Part shown: positions 1 to 10,759 of the stretch, in pieces
Position numbering within the stretch: position 1 is the first letter of the stretch
Layout of the letters: each line of letters starts with the position of its first letter
DNA from: Rhizobium laguerreae
GTDB taxonomy: Bacteria; Pseudomonadota; Alphaproteobacteria; Rhizobiales; Rhizobiaceae
NCBI RefSeq assembly: GCF_002008165.1
Contig: NZ_MRDM01000011.1
Coordinates: forward strand, 372,001-436,000
Length of the DNA: 64,000 nt
Reading direction: 5' to 3'
Position numbers and translations under genes: made by a program
Notes under the pieces: model-generated
Told to the model about the DNA's origin: nothing
Seen by the model: the letters and a program-made list of their open reading frames with translations, nothing else
Database searches by the model: none

Positions 1-993
1 GTCCTGGCCGACAAGGTGTTCAAAGCCGTCCAGGACGATGGTTACGGCCAGTACGACAACCTCATTGCGGCGATGGCGCCAGCTCTCGGCAAGGATGGTC
101 TCGATTGCTTGAAAACCCTCTTCGTCCACTGGTCCAAGGAGTCGAGCGACAAGCCGGCTAATGACAAGCGCGAGATCATCGGCTGGGGCAGCGCTGGTCC
201 CCTTTACGAAGATGAGATCTACGGCACTCAGCGGGATCTGACGGTGCGCATAGCCTTGCAGGAAATTGCCGACGCCCAGGGCGATGTCGATGCCTACATC
301 GCCCAGCAACCCGAGAACACACGCAAGGCGCCGTTGATTGCGGCCGATATCGCCACTCGCCTGATCTCGGCCGGCCGGGCGAAGGAAGCGCTTGAGATGC
401 TGAATGAGGTCGAGACGAAAGACCGGGTCGACATGCCGTTCGAATGGCAGCTCGCGCGCGTCGAGACGCTGGAGGCCCTGGGGCGCGCAGAGGAGGCGCA
501 GACCTATAGATGGACGTGCTTCGAGCAGTCGCTGCACGACCAGCATCTCCGCGCCTTCCTCAAGCGACTGCCGGACTTCGACGATCTGGAGGCGGAGGTG
601 AAGGCATTCGCCCATGCCCAGGCTTTCCCGGACGTCCACCAGGCACTTGTATTTTTTCTGAATTGGCCGGCACCTGCCGAGGCAGCAAAACTCGTGATGA
701 GGCGGAAGGCGGAACTGGATGGCAATCTCTATGAGCTGATGCCGCTGGCAGCCGAAGCTCTGGCGGAGAAACATCCGCTCGCGGCAACCATCGTCTTGCG
801 CTCCATGATCGATTTCACGCTCGATAGCGGCCGGTCCAGCCGCTATAAGCATGCGGCGAGGCATCTTGCGGACTGCGCATCGCTTGCGCCGCATATCGAT
901 GACTTCGGCAACACGAGATCCCATGACATCTATGTCGCAGAACTTAAGCGTCGACACGGCAAGAGGCATGGCTTCTGGAGTCTGGTGACCTAA
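1..993 (+). CDS. Hypothetical protein, possibly DUF6880-like, 5'-truncated by window edge
   Basis: The reading frame is open from base 1 (V-L-A-D-K-V-F...), so the start codon lies outside the window; a GTG at 16 is only an internal candidate. About 330 residues are visible. The product is soluble, helical and rich in Ala, Leu and Glu, with no signal peptide or membrane segment. It contains repeated helical pairs resembling TPR/HEAT packing (around 'IATRLISAGRAKEALEMLNE' and 'ETLEALGRAEEAQTYRW'). This resembles the uncharacterised DUF6880 group, but that match is from memory and not certain. The gene stands alone, 36 bp before the DsbA-like gene, and no function can be assigned. Confidence 0.7.
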   Translation, partial: VLADKVFKAVQDDGYGQYDNLIAAMAPALGKDGLDCLKTLFVHWSKESSDKPANDKREIIGWGSAGPLYEDEIYGTQRDLTVRIALQEIADAQGDVDAYIAQQPENTRKAPLIAADIATRLISAGRAKEALEMLNEVETKDRVDMPFEWQLARVETLEALGRAEEAQTYRWTCFEQSLHDQHLRAFLKRLPDFDDLEAEVKAFAHAQAFPDVHQALVFFLNWPAPAEAAKLVMRRKAELDGNLYELMPLAAEALAEKHPLAATIVLRSMIDFTLDSGRSSRYKHAARHLADCASLAPHIDDFGNTRSHDIYVAELKRRHGKRHGFWSLVT

Positions 994-1029
994 GTCGCTG
1001 CGGATGCTTTACCGTCAGAGAGGAATTCC

Positions 1030-1590
1030 ATGACGACCACCGCCTGGCATGCCGATCCACTGACTTGGGGCAATGGACCCCGCATCTTCGAAGCCTTTCT
1101 GGAGCCGACTTGCCCCTATTCGGTCAAAGCGTTCAAAAAGCTCGATGATCTGCTGAGCCAGGCCGGCGAAGACAAGATCACCATGAAGATCCGCCTGCAG
1201 TCGCAACCTTGGCATATGTATTCGGGCGTCCTCGTCCGCTGCATCATCGCAGCCTCGACGCTGGAAGGTGGCAAGGAAACTGCAAAGCAGGTAATGGCTG
1301 CCATCGCCGCCCATCGCGAGGAGTTCGAATTCGAGCGTCATGCCGGCGGCCCGAATATGGATGTGACGCCGAACCAGATCATCGAGCGCCTGGAAGGCTA
1401 CAGCGGTGTCAAGCTGAAAGAGGCCTTCGCAATCCCGGATCTCGACCGAGAAATCAAATGGCACTGCAAATATGCCCGGCAGAACGGCATCCACGTCTCG
1501 CCGACCTTCATGATCGACGGCCTGGTGCAGCCCGACATGAGCAGCGGCGATGAGGTTGGAGCCTGGGTGAAGAAGGCGTTGGGCAATTGA
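1030..1590 (+). CDS. Thioredoxin-fold (DsbA/GST-kappa-like) protein
   Basis: A 186-residue protein with a well-placed start: GAGGAA sits just before the ATG. The N-terminal segment 'EAFLEPTCPYSVKAF' (about residues 22-36) is the usual beta1-alpha1 turn of a thioredoxin fold. The active-site motif is CPYS, not CxxC, so a single catalytic-type cysteine remains. The C-terminal 'GIHVSPTFMIDGLVQPDMSSGDE' carries the cis-Pro (V-S-P-T) seen in DsbA and disulfide-bond isomerase families. There is no signal peptide, so a cytoplasmic monothiol or glutathione-linked role is more likely than periplasmic disulfide formation. No partner gene is visible nearby. Confidence 0.8.
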   Translation: MTTTAWHADPLTWGNGPRIFEAFLEPTCPYSVKAFKKLDDLLSQAGEDKITMKIRLQSQPWHMYSGVLVRCIIAASTLEGGKETAKQVMAAIAAHREEFEFERHAGGPNMDVTPNQIIERLEGYSGVKLKEAFAIPDLDREIKWHCKYARQNGIHVSPTFMIDGLVQPDMSSGDEVGAWVKKALGN

Positions 1591-1890
1591 CGCTGGCCGT
1601 GTGCCCGAGACCATCAAGGTGAGCCGTCTCTCTGATGTTCTTATGGTGTTCGCATGGGGGATGGAGTCAGTAATCAATCTGGGCTAATTGGCTTTTTAAG
1701 GCATTGCTGATGAACTGCCGTCATGACAAAGCCGCCCCGCAAGCCTTCCAAGCCGCTGCTCGGTGAAGCCTACGAGCCGCTCCGCAGCCGACCGCGCCGG
1801 CGGCGAGATCCCGCTCAGCCTCATCCTCCTCTCGATCCGATGACGGCGCGTATCGCGCCGCGTCTGGGGTCGGGGAGGACACGGTTTCAA

Positions 1891-3522
1891 ATGACGGACG
1901 ACCCGGAATTGACCCGGGTCGAAGATCTGCAATGTCAGCAGCAGACGACCGGCCGGGACATGGCTGCTCGCTACTATCTGAGCCTCGACACCGCGATCTT
2001 GCTGGGGATCCTGTTTATTGCGATCGTCTTCAGGTTCCACAAGATCACCTTGCCGCTGGTCGACGGCTTCAGCTGGCGCGAGATAAGCACCGCAATGATG
2101 GCCGACAATTTCCAGCAGCGCAGCTGGAACATCTTCTTTCCGGAGGTCAACTGGACCGGGCCCGGGCCAAGCTATCAGGGCCGCGAGTTCCAGATCGTCA
2201 GTTATCTCACGGCCTTGCTCTACCAACTCTTCGGCTGGCAGGACTGGTTCGGCCGCGTGGTTGCGGCCTTCTTCGGTCTGGTGACGGTGTTTTCGCTGCA
2301 TCGGCTGACGGCACTATGCTGGGGCGAGATGCACGCCCACGCGGCGGCACTTGCCTACGCGCTGATGCCGGCGGCGATCATGATCGACAGCTCGTTTCTT
2401 CCCGATCCCGCGATGCTGGCCTTGGTCACTCTTGGCGTCTGGCTGTTCGCCAAATACTGGGCCGGCGGCAGCGGCTGGCTCTTGCCTCTCGCCACGGTCA
2501 GCTTCTCGCTCGGCGTGCTGTCAAAGCCACCCGGCATCGCGGCCGGCACCGCCATCTTCTATCTGATGGTCTGCTGGATTCGGGAGAAGAAGCAAAAGCA
2601 GGCGACCTGGGTCTTCCTGTCGGGGCTTTTGAGCCTGGCCATCATCGGCGCTTATTACATCTGGGCGATTTATCTCGGCCGCAGCTATCCGCCGTTTCAT
2701 GTCGCCGGCACCGGCGGCTATATCTGGGATGACGGCTTCTGGACTTATGTCAGGGACAGATTCTACTTCAAATCCTTGTGGAACACCTCGGTCTTGTGGT
2801 TCTACGGCTATCCGTTCCTGGTGCTGCTGGCCGTCGGCTTGTGGATACCGCTCAGCCGCGCCGAACACCCGAAGCAACGCAGCCTTTCGGCCATTCCCTA
2901 TGTGTGGCTGACTGCGGCCATCATCCTCTATCTGGCGGCGGCAGGCGAGATCACCAGCAATGTGTGGAACTTCCATATCTTCCATGTGCCGATCGCGATG
3001 TTCTGCGGCCACGGCGCGCTTCTTCTGGCAAGGCTTGGGTCAAAAACCGTTCTGACGCCGGCGGTGGTGCTTCGCTCGATCTTCATCGTGGCCATCGCGC
3101 TTGCCTGGTCGACCTTGCCCCTCGTCAGGACGATGAAGAAGCCAATCGCCATGAACGGCAAGCTGCTCGGTGAGGAACTGGCGCGGTTGGCACAACCGGG
3201 CGACCTCGTCGTCGCCATTGCCCCTGAGGTCGGCGATCCCGTCGCAGTTTATTACAGCAGGGCGCGCGGCTGGGTGTTCCCGCCTGGCGGAGGCGATGCC
3301 GAATGGTCGAAATTCGTCGCGGATGATACCACCGCGATCGCACAGCTCGAGGAACTGCGCGCGCAGGGCGCGGATCTGTTCGGCGTGGCCAAGAATGCCA
3401 CCGACAAGGAGGACCGGCTGTTCATCGAGCATCATGATGGGGTTATCGACCATCTGGACAGGACCGCAACCAAACTTGCAGATTCGGATAATTTGCTGGT
3501 CTATAGGATCACCCGCCCATGA
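1891..3522 (+). CDS. Membrane glycosyltransferase, GT39/ArnT-PMT type
   Basis: The product has many hydrophobic segments (first one about 'LDTAILLGILFIAIVF'), an extracytoplasmic acidic motif soon after it ('LVDGFSWREIST') and a C-terminal soluble part (about the last 120 residues). This is the plan of PMT/ArnT-type enzymes that use polyprenyl-phosphate sugars at the outer face of the inner membrane; the acceptor is unknown. The frame is open back to an ATG at 1723, but the extra 56 residues are a Pro/Arg-rich stretch that looks non-coding. I prefer ATG 1891 (preceded by GGGAGG, about 12 nt away); ATG 1960 is a further option. The gene is monocistronic as far as can be seen. Confidence 0.75.
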   Translation: MTDDPELTRVEDLQCQQQTTGRDMAARYYLSLDTAILLGILFIAIVFRFHKITLPLVDGFSWREISTAMMADNFQQRSWNIFFPEVNWTGPGPSYQGREFQIVSYLTALLYQLFGWQDWFGRVVAAFFGLVTVFSLHRLTALCWGEMHAHAAALAYALMPAAIMIDSSFLPDPAMLALVTLGVWLFAKYWAGGSGWLLPLATVSFSLGVLSKPPGIAAGTAIFYLMVCWIREKKQKQATWVFLSGLLSLAIIGAYYIWAIYLGRSYPPFHVAGTGGYIWDDGFWTYVRDRFYFKSLWNTSVLWFYGYPFLVLLAVGLWIPLSRAEHPKQRSLSAIPYVWLTAAIILYLAAAGEITSNVWNFHIFHVPIAMFCGHGALLLARLGSKTVLTPAVVLRSIFIVAIALAWSTLPLVRTMKKPIAMNGKLLGEELARLAQPGDLVVAIAPEVGDPVAVYYSRARGWVFPPGGGDAEWSKFVADDTTAIAQLEELRAQGADLFGVAKNATDKEDRLFIEHHDGVIDHLDRTATKLADSDNLLVYRITRP

Positions 3523-3857
3523 GAGCCGCGACAGTCGGGGTCATGGGCCTTCGACCGCATCACGCCCAGCACCTTCGCAGTGAAGACGATCGCGTTTTTC
3601 CTCACCTATGTCCTGGAAATGCTGCGCATCTGCAATGAGTTTCGTGACGTGGTGCAGAGCCGTTTCGGCGCCGGCCGCAATCGGTCGCGCACCGCTCACC
3701 TCAAGCGCCGGGCTGCAGCATGTGCTCTGACGACCGAGGCTTGGGCCCGCGCGGCGTGTCAGCGCAGATGGTCAAGGAGACAGCCGATCTCGATCGTCTG
3801 CTTCGCCGAAAAATCGAAAGATAGCAGGAGGGGACACCCTTAAGGTCGAAGGCCGAA
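3523..3857. other. Gene-poor stretch at the 3' side of tRNA-Ser
   Basis: No convincing gene is present here. An 87-codon frame (3580-3843, GTG start, very Arg/Ala-rich) and another frame ending in a peptide like 'VSAQMVKETADLDRLLRRK' (stop near 3831) both look like decayed coding sequence, not live genes. The stretch touches the 3' end of the tRNA gene, the usual side for integrase-mediated insertion, but no integrase, direct repeat or att core is visible. Confidence 0.35.
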
Positions 3858-3947
3858 TGGCGGAGAGGGTGGGATTTGAACCCACGATACCCTTGCAGGT
3901 ATGCCGCATTTCGAGTGCGGTGCATTCGACCACTCTGCCACCTCTCC
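3858..3947 (-). tRNA. tRNA-Ser (anticodon CGA)
   Basis: Read on the minus strand, the 7-bp acceptor stem GGAGAGG / CCTCTCC, the anticodon arm CCGCA-CTCGAAA-TGCGG (anticodon CGA, reading UCG), a long class II variable arm and the T-arm loop GTTCAAATC are all present. The discriminator is G, as in serine tRNAs. The CCA end is encoded (TGG at 3858-3860 on the plus strand). Length is 90 nt including CCA. Confidence 0.97.
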
Positions 3948-4252
3948 GCGGTCTGGTCGGCGCTTGTTCGGCGCGGGCGTTCTCATAACGGGCAAATGAC
4001 AGGCTGGCAAGCCGAAAAGTCGAGCCATTCCATCCTTTTGCCTTGACACTTTTTTGCCGCTCGGCTATCTCGGCTGCGCAATAGGTTTGGAGAAATCCGC
4101 GCCTAGCTTGTCCTGCGCTTGCGCGGGGCTTCACCGGCAGGAAGAGTTCGAGGATTAGACCTCTGAAATCCCTGCTTAACTTCGACTGATAAAAAGACGG
4201 CCACCTTGCTCAATCGGCGAGGAGAGCTGGAACGAACATGAAAGGATAAAAA
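3948..4252. other. Upstream region of tRNA-Ser and of rplU-rpmA
   Basis: This is a non-coding divergent region. It must hold the tRNA-Ser promoter on the minus strand and the promoter and leader of rplU on the plus strand. I see no clear conserved hairpin. 'CTTGACACTTTTTTGCCG' near 4042 contains a TTGACA-like -35 that could serve rplU. An L21-specific leader structure cannot be shown by eye. Confidence 0.4.
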
Positions 4253-4570
4253 ATGTTCGCAGTCATCAAGACCGGCGGTAAACAGTACCGTGTGGCAGCC
4301 AACGACGTGCTGACCATCGAAAAGCTGGAAGCCACCGCTGGCGACTCCATTGAATTCACCGAAGTGCTCGTGATCGGCGAAGGCGCCGACGCTGCGATCG
4401 GTGCGCCCTTCGTTACCGGCGCCTCTGTCAAGGCAGAAGTCGTCGAACAGAACCGCGGCAAGAAGGTCATCGCCTTCAAGAAGCGCCGCCGTCAGAATTC
4501 GAAGCGTTCGCGCGGCCATCGTCAGCATCACACGGTCGTCCGTATCACGGACATCGTGGCTGCCAAGTAA
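4253..4570 (+). CDS. rplU: 50S ribosomal protein L21
   Basis: A 105-residue protein beginning '[14 protein letters not shown]', the signature start of L21, with the typical basic tail '[16 protein letters not shown]' and 'TVVRI' near the end. Length is normal for the family. It is a structural protein of the large subunit that binds 23S rRNA domain I. AAAGGA lies upstream of the ATG. It is co-transcribed with rpmA, 33 bp downstream, as in most bacteria. Confidence 0.99.
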   Translation: MFAVIKTGGKQYRVAANDVLTIEKLEATAGDSIEFTEVLVIGEGADAAIGAPFVTGASVKAEVVEQNRGKKVIAFKKRRRQNSKRSRGHRQHHTVVRITDIVAAK

Positions 4571-4603
4571 GATCAACGGGACAAGGTTTAAAGGAGAACT
4601 CCA

Positions 4604-4873
4604 ATGGCACACAAAAAAGCTGGCGGTTCATCGCGCAACGGTCGCGATTCTCAGTCCAAGCGCCTTGGCGTGAAGAAGTTCGGCGGCGAAGCCGTCATCG
4701 CAGGCAACATCATCGTGCGTCAGCGCGGTACTGAGTGGCATCCGGGTTCCAACGTCGGCCTCGGCAAGGATCACACGATTTTTGCGCTTACCGCCGGCAA
4801 TGTGAACTACCGAACCAAGGCCAACGGTCGCGTCTACGTGTCTGTCATGCCGAAAGCGGAAGCAGCGGAATAA
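4604..4873 (+). CDS. rpmA: 50S ribosomal protein L27
   Basis: An 89-residue protein starting '[16 protein letters not shown]', the diagnostic N-terminal arm of L27 that reaches toward the peptidyl-transferase centre. '[22 protein letters not shown]' and the 'KDHTIFAL' strand also match. There is no N-terminal cleavage extension of the kind found in Firmicutes. AAGGAGAACTCC precedes the ATG. It is the second gene of rplU-rpmA and is followed by a strong terminator. Confidence 0.99.
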
Positions 4874-4944
4874 GCCGGTAGCGCTCAAAAACAGCCGGCG
4901 TCTCATCGACCCGGCTGGCCGTATCAGGTTCAGTCTAGAAAACA

Positions 4945-4975
4945 GGGGAGATGGGGCGCCATCTCCCCTTTTTCT
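4945..4975 (+). terminator. Rho-independent terminator after rplU-rpmA
   Basis: A 10-bp perfect stem (4945-4954 with 4959-4968) with a GGCG loop is followed directly by TTTTTCTTT. It lies 72 bp past the rpmA stop and 25 bp before the next gene's start, and so separates ribosomal-protein transcription from the GNAT pair. Confidence 0.9.
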
Positions 4976-4999
4976 TTACCCCTCAAGGAGGACTGAACC

Positions 5000-5656
5000 A
5001 TGCAAGGCGAATTGTTAAGGGTAGACCAATCACGGTCTCCCCGGGAAGACCAGCGGTCTTCCACGGAGCGGCTGAGGCCGGAACGGTTAAGGACCGATTG
5101 CCCTGTCTTGTTATCGGAAAGGCTCGTCATGCGCGCGCCTCACGAAGAAGACATCGACGCCCTTGCCCATCTCGCCAATAACGCCAAAGTCGCCACCATG
5201 GTATCGCGTATGCCGCACCCTTATACCGCCGATGATGCTGCTGACTTCGTGCGTCGCACGAAAAATGGCGAGATTGGCAAGTGCGTCTATGCGATCACCA
5301 AGGCCGAAAACGGCGCCTTTATCGGCTGCTGCGGCGTGGAGCCGCAGACTGACGGCAGGACCGTCGAGATCGGCTACTGGCTGGGCGAGCCCTATTGGAA
5401 CAAGAGTTATGCGACCGAGGCCTGCCATGCCCTGGTCGATATGGTGTTCAGAACCCGTCAGGACGTCGATCAGATCGACGCCCGTTGCCGGGTCATGAAC
5501 GTCGCCTCGCGCCGCGTCATCCAGAAGTGCGGCTTTCAGTTCCAGGGTTCGGGGCTTGCCGCCTCGCTGGCGCTCGGCAGCAACGTGCCAGTCGAATGGT
5601 ACAGGCTCGACCGCAAGACCTGGATGTCCCTCCGAAGCTGGGGGAACATCGCATGA
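5000..5656 (+). CDS. GNAT family N-acetyltransferase (RimJ/RimL-like)
   Basis: A 218-residue protein with a strong Shine-Dalgarno (AAGGAGGA) before ATG 5000. After about 35 variable residues comes 'LLSERLVMRAPHEEDIDAL', the typical start of the RimJ/RimL acetyltransferase_3 fold. 'TVEIGYWLGEPYWNKSYATEA' (beta4-alpha3, acetyl-CoA pyrophosphate region) and 'VMNVASRRVIQKCGFQFQG' (the N-x-x-S-x-x-V-x-x-K-x-G-F motif) follow. The likely activity is acetylation of an N-terminal amine or small molecule using acetyl-CoA. It overlaps the next GNAT gene by 4 bp (ATGA), so the two are translationally coupled. The substrate is unknown. Confidence 0.88.
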   Translation: MQGELLRVDQSRSPREDQRSSTERLRPERLRTDCPVLLSERLVMRAPHEEDIDALAHLANNAKVATMVSRMPHPYTADDAADFVRRTKNGEIGKCVYAITKAENGAFIGCCGVEPQTDGRTVEIGYWLGEPYWNKSYATEACHALVDMVFRTRQDVDQIDARCRVMNVASRRVIQKCGFQFQGSGLAASLALGSNVPVEWYRLDRKTWMSLRSWGNIA

Positions 5657-6240
5657 GCACGACGGCACTGCAAAGGCCGGAGGTCAAGCCGATGATGCCC
5701 GGTCCCGCGCCTGTTATCTCGACCGCCCGGCTGACGCTCCGCCCCCACAGGCTGAGCGATGCGCCTGGTATCGCCGAATCGCTCTCCGATTTCGCGGTCA
5801 CGCGCATGCTGTCCCGCGTACCCGCGCCGTTCGACCGGCAGGATGCGCTGGACTGGCTGATCCCGGTCACATCAGGCACCCTGCCCGACTGGCCGCTGGC
5901 GATTACCGGCAAGGACGATGTCCATATCGGTAACGTCTCGATCGAGTTGCGCCACGGCCGCTGGCACCTCGGCTACTGGCTGAACCGCTATTACTGGCGG
6001 CGCGGCTATATGAGCGAGGCGGTGGCGGCGATCATCGAGCGCTTCTCGCGCCGCATGCCGGAGACGCCTGTTCATTCCGGCGTCTTCGCCGACAACCCGG
6101 CTTCGCTGCGATTGCAGGAGAAGCTCGGTTTCCGCATGACGGGTTGCGGCGAAATCTATTGTTTCGCCCGCAACACCATGGTGTCGCACATCGAGACCGT
6201 GCTGCAGCCGGGCACGCTGCAGCCGCGAAAAGTGGCCTGA
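5653..6240 (+). CDS. GNAT family N-acetyltransferase, second of a tandem pair
   Basis: A 195-residue protein starting at the ATG that overlaps the preceding stop (ATGA). 'VISTARLTLRPHRLSDAPGI' begins the RimJ/RimL-type fold. 'GYWLNRYYWRRGYMSEAVAAI' is the acetyl-CoA-binding segment, and 'FADNPASLRLQEKLGFRMTG' the conserved C-terminal motif. It is a diverged paralogue of the gene before it and probably arose by tandem duplication. The tail-to-tail neighbour is the frameshifted EEP gene on the minus strand, with a 12-bp-stem palindrome between them. Confidence 0.88.
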   Translation: MSTTALQRPEVKPMMPGPAPVISTARLTLRPHRLSDAPGIAESLSDFAVTRMLSRVPAPFDRQDALDWLIPVTSGTLPDWPLAITGKDDVHIGNVSIELRHGRWHLGYWLNRYYWRRGYMSEAVAAIIERFSRRMPETPVHSGVFADNPASLRLQEKLGFRMTGCGEIYCFARNTMVSHIETVLQPGTLQPRKVA

Positions 6241-6252
6241 CTGATCAAACTC

Positions 6253-6279
6253 GAGACGCCGCCGCATCGGCGGCGTCTC
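6253..6279. terminator. Palindrome between convergent genes, possible bidirectional terminator
   Basis: A 12-bp GC-rich perfect stem (6253-6264 with 6268-6279) with a 3-nt loop lies between the GNAT stop (6240) and the EEP stop (6282). Flanking T-runs are poor, so its termination role is uncertain. Confidence 0.5.
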
Positions 6280-6281
6280 CT

Positions 6282-7147
6282 TCAATCGCCGATCTCGACC
6301 CATACCGGGAAATGATCGGAACCGACGGACTGCGTATCGATCCGGAGGGATTTCAACCGGCTCAACAGGCCGCAACTGACGAAGCAATAATCGAGATGCA
6401 TGCGTTTGCCGCGATCTTCGGGATCCATCCAGCTGTAGCTCTCCGGAGAGTAGGCCTTCAGCGCCGCAAAGGCGTCGACCGGCGTGCCGATCCTCGCCAC
6501 GCGGCCGTAATACCCGCCGCCAGCCCCAGCAAGCGCGCAATATTCCGGCGATTCCGGCTCCATGTTGAAATCGCCCATGATGACATAATCCTCCGGCAGC
6601 GGCGGCTCCGGCAGGTCGAATTCGCCAGCCCCGGTCAGCGTTCCACCCTCCTGGACGAAGGCATTGATATGGGCATTCAGAAATTGCAGCTGTCGGATGC
6701 GCTCGTCGGCCGAGACATGGTCGAGATGGACGCAGTAGACGCGGATCGCGCCGGCGGGTGCTGCGATCACCGCCTCGGTTGCGCCGCGCTGCAGGTTGAT
6801 CTTGCCGATCGTGCGGCTGCGCGGCAGGAGCAGCGTCCGGGTCGCGAGGATCGGCCAGCGCGACAGTACCATGTTGCCGAACTGGAATCGCGTGCCGCGC
6901 ACCGGCTGGAGCCCACTTTCATCAGCTTCGACATGCATGTCGCAGGCTGGCCCATACACCCAGAAATAGTCGGGAAAAGGGCTGCAATATCGGCCACCAT
7001 GTCGGCGAAACCGTTGCGAGAGAAGCCGCGGGTCACCTCCTGCAGCGCGATGACGTCAGCCCCCTCGAGATTCCGGGCAATGCGCGCCAGATCGTATTTG
7101 CCGTCGAGACCGAAGCCGTACTGTATGTTATAGCTCGCAAAATTCAC
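6282..7147 (-). pseudogene. Endonuclease/exonuclease/phosphatase family protein, broken by one frameshift
   Basis: The N-terminal part (GTG 7147; 'VNFASYNIQYGFGLDGKYDL', 'ADVIALQEVTRG') and the C-terminal part ('YVIMGDFNMEPESPEY', 'YSWMDPEDRGKRMHLDYCFVS', 'SVGSDHFPVWVEI') together make a complete EEP-fold hydrolase of about 288 residues. It has the E in LQE, the GDFN and the SDH catalytic motifs. The two parts are in different frames. They join if one base is added in the GGG/AAAA run at 6972-6978, giving '...ALFPDYFWVYGPACDMH'. This is either a real 1-nt deletion or a sequencing error in a homopolymer. It lies divergently upstream of obgE. Confidence 0.75.
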
Positions 7148-7159
7148 GATAATCTTTGA

Positions 7160-9474
<2,315 letters not shown>

Positions 9475-9482
<8 letters not shown>

Positions 9483-10758
9483 TACCGTTGCGCCGGGCCC
9501 TGACATTGACGTGCTGATGAACGACATCGGCCGCAAGGCAAAGGCTGCGGCACGACCGCTGGGCTTTGCATCCACCGAGGCGAAGAACAGCGCGTTGAAC
9601 GCCATGGCCGATGCGATTCTGGGCAACAAGACGCATATTCTTGCCGAGAACGCCAAGGACCTGAAGGACATCGAAGGCACCGAGATGCTCGCTTCCTTCG
9701 TCGACCGGCTGACGCTGAACGACAAACGCATCGCCGAAATGGCCGAGGGAATCCGCGCCATCGCCGCCCTTGCCGATCCAGTCGGCGAAGTCATCGCTGC
9801 CTGGGACCGGCCGAACGGGCTGAAAATCGAGCGCGTCCGCACGCCGCTCGGCGTCATCGGCGTGATCTTCGAAAGCCGGCCGAACGTTACGGCTGATGCC
9901 GGCGCCCTCTGCCTCAAGGCGGGCAATGCCGTCATCCTGCGTTGCGGCTCGGATTCGCGCCGTTCATCGCAGGCTATCCATGCCTGCCTGGTCGAGGGCC
10001 TGAAGGCGGCGGGACTTCCAGAGCATGCTATCCAGCTCGTGCCGGTCACCGACCGCGCCGCCGTCGGCGCCATGCTGCGCGGCTTGGACGGGGCGATCGA
10101 CGTCATCGTGCCGCGCGGCGGCAAGAGCCTGGTTGCCCGGGTGCAGAGCGAGGCTCGTGTGCCGGTTTTTGCCCATCTCGAAGGCCTTTGCCACATCTAT
10201 GTCGATGCCTCGGCCGATATCGAAATGGCGAAAAAGATCATCGTCAACGCCAAGATGCGCCGCACCGGCATCTGCGGGGCCGCCGAAACCCTGCTCGTCG
10301 ATGGCGCCGCGATCGGCACGCATCTGACGCCGCTGCTTGAGGTTCTGACGGAGGCCGGCTGCGAGGTCCGTGCTTCGGCAACGGTGCTGAAGGTTGCACC
10401 CGGCTTGAAGCCCGCGACCGAGGAGGACTGGTCGACCGAATATCTCGACGCGATCATTTCCGTTGCCGTCGTCGACGGCATATCGGGCGCCATCGCCCAT
10501 ATCCAGACATATTCCTCCAACCACACCGAGGCGGTTATCGCCGAGGACCCCGCCGTTGTCGCGCGCTTCTTCACCGAAGTCGATTCGGCAATCCTGCTGC
10601 ACAATGCCTCGACGCAGTTTGCCGATGGCGGCGAGTTCGGCATGGGTGCGGAAATCGGCATTGCCACCGGCAAGATGCATGCCCGCGGCCCCGTCGGCGT
10701 CGAACAGCTCACCTCTTTCAAATATCGGGTGCATGGTGCCGGACAGACGCGGCCCTGA
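9475..10758 (+). CDS. proA: Gamma-glutamyl phosphate reductase
   Basis: A 427-residue NADPH-dependent reductase converting gamma-glutamyl phosphate to glutamate semialdehyde, the second step of proline synthesis. The aldehyde-dehydrogenase fold is shown by '[21 protein letters not shown]' and by the catalytic cysteine in '[13 protein letters not shown]' (Cys about residue 267). '[27 protein letters not shown]' closes the family signature. It overlaps proB by 8 bp and is followed at once by nadD. Confidence 0.98.
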
Positions 10759-10759
10759 C

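Noticed and set aside
3954..3981. GTTC...GTTC direct repeat near tRNA-Ser resembling an SOS box
   Set aside because: The spacer is 9 nt, not 7, and there is no SOS-type gene next to it.
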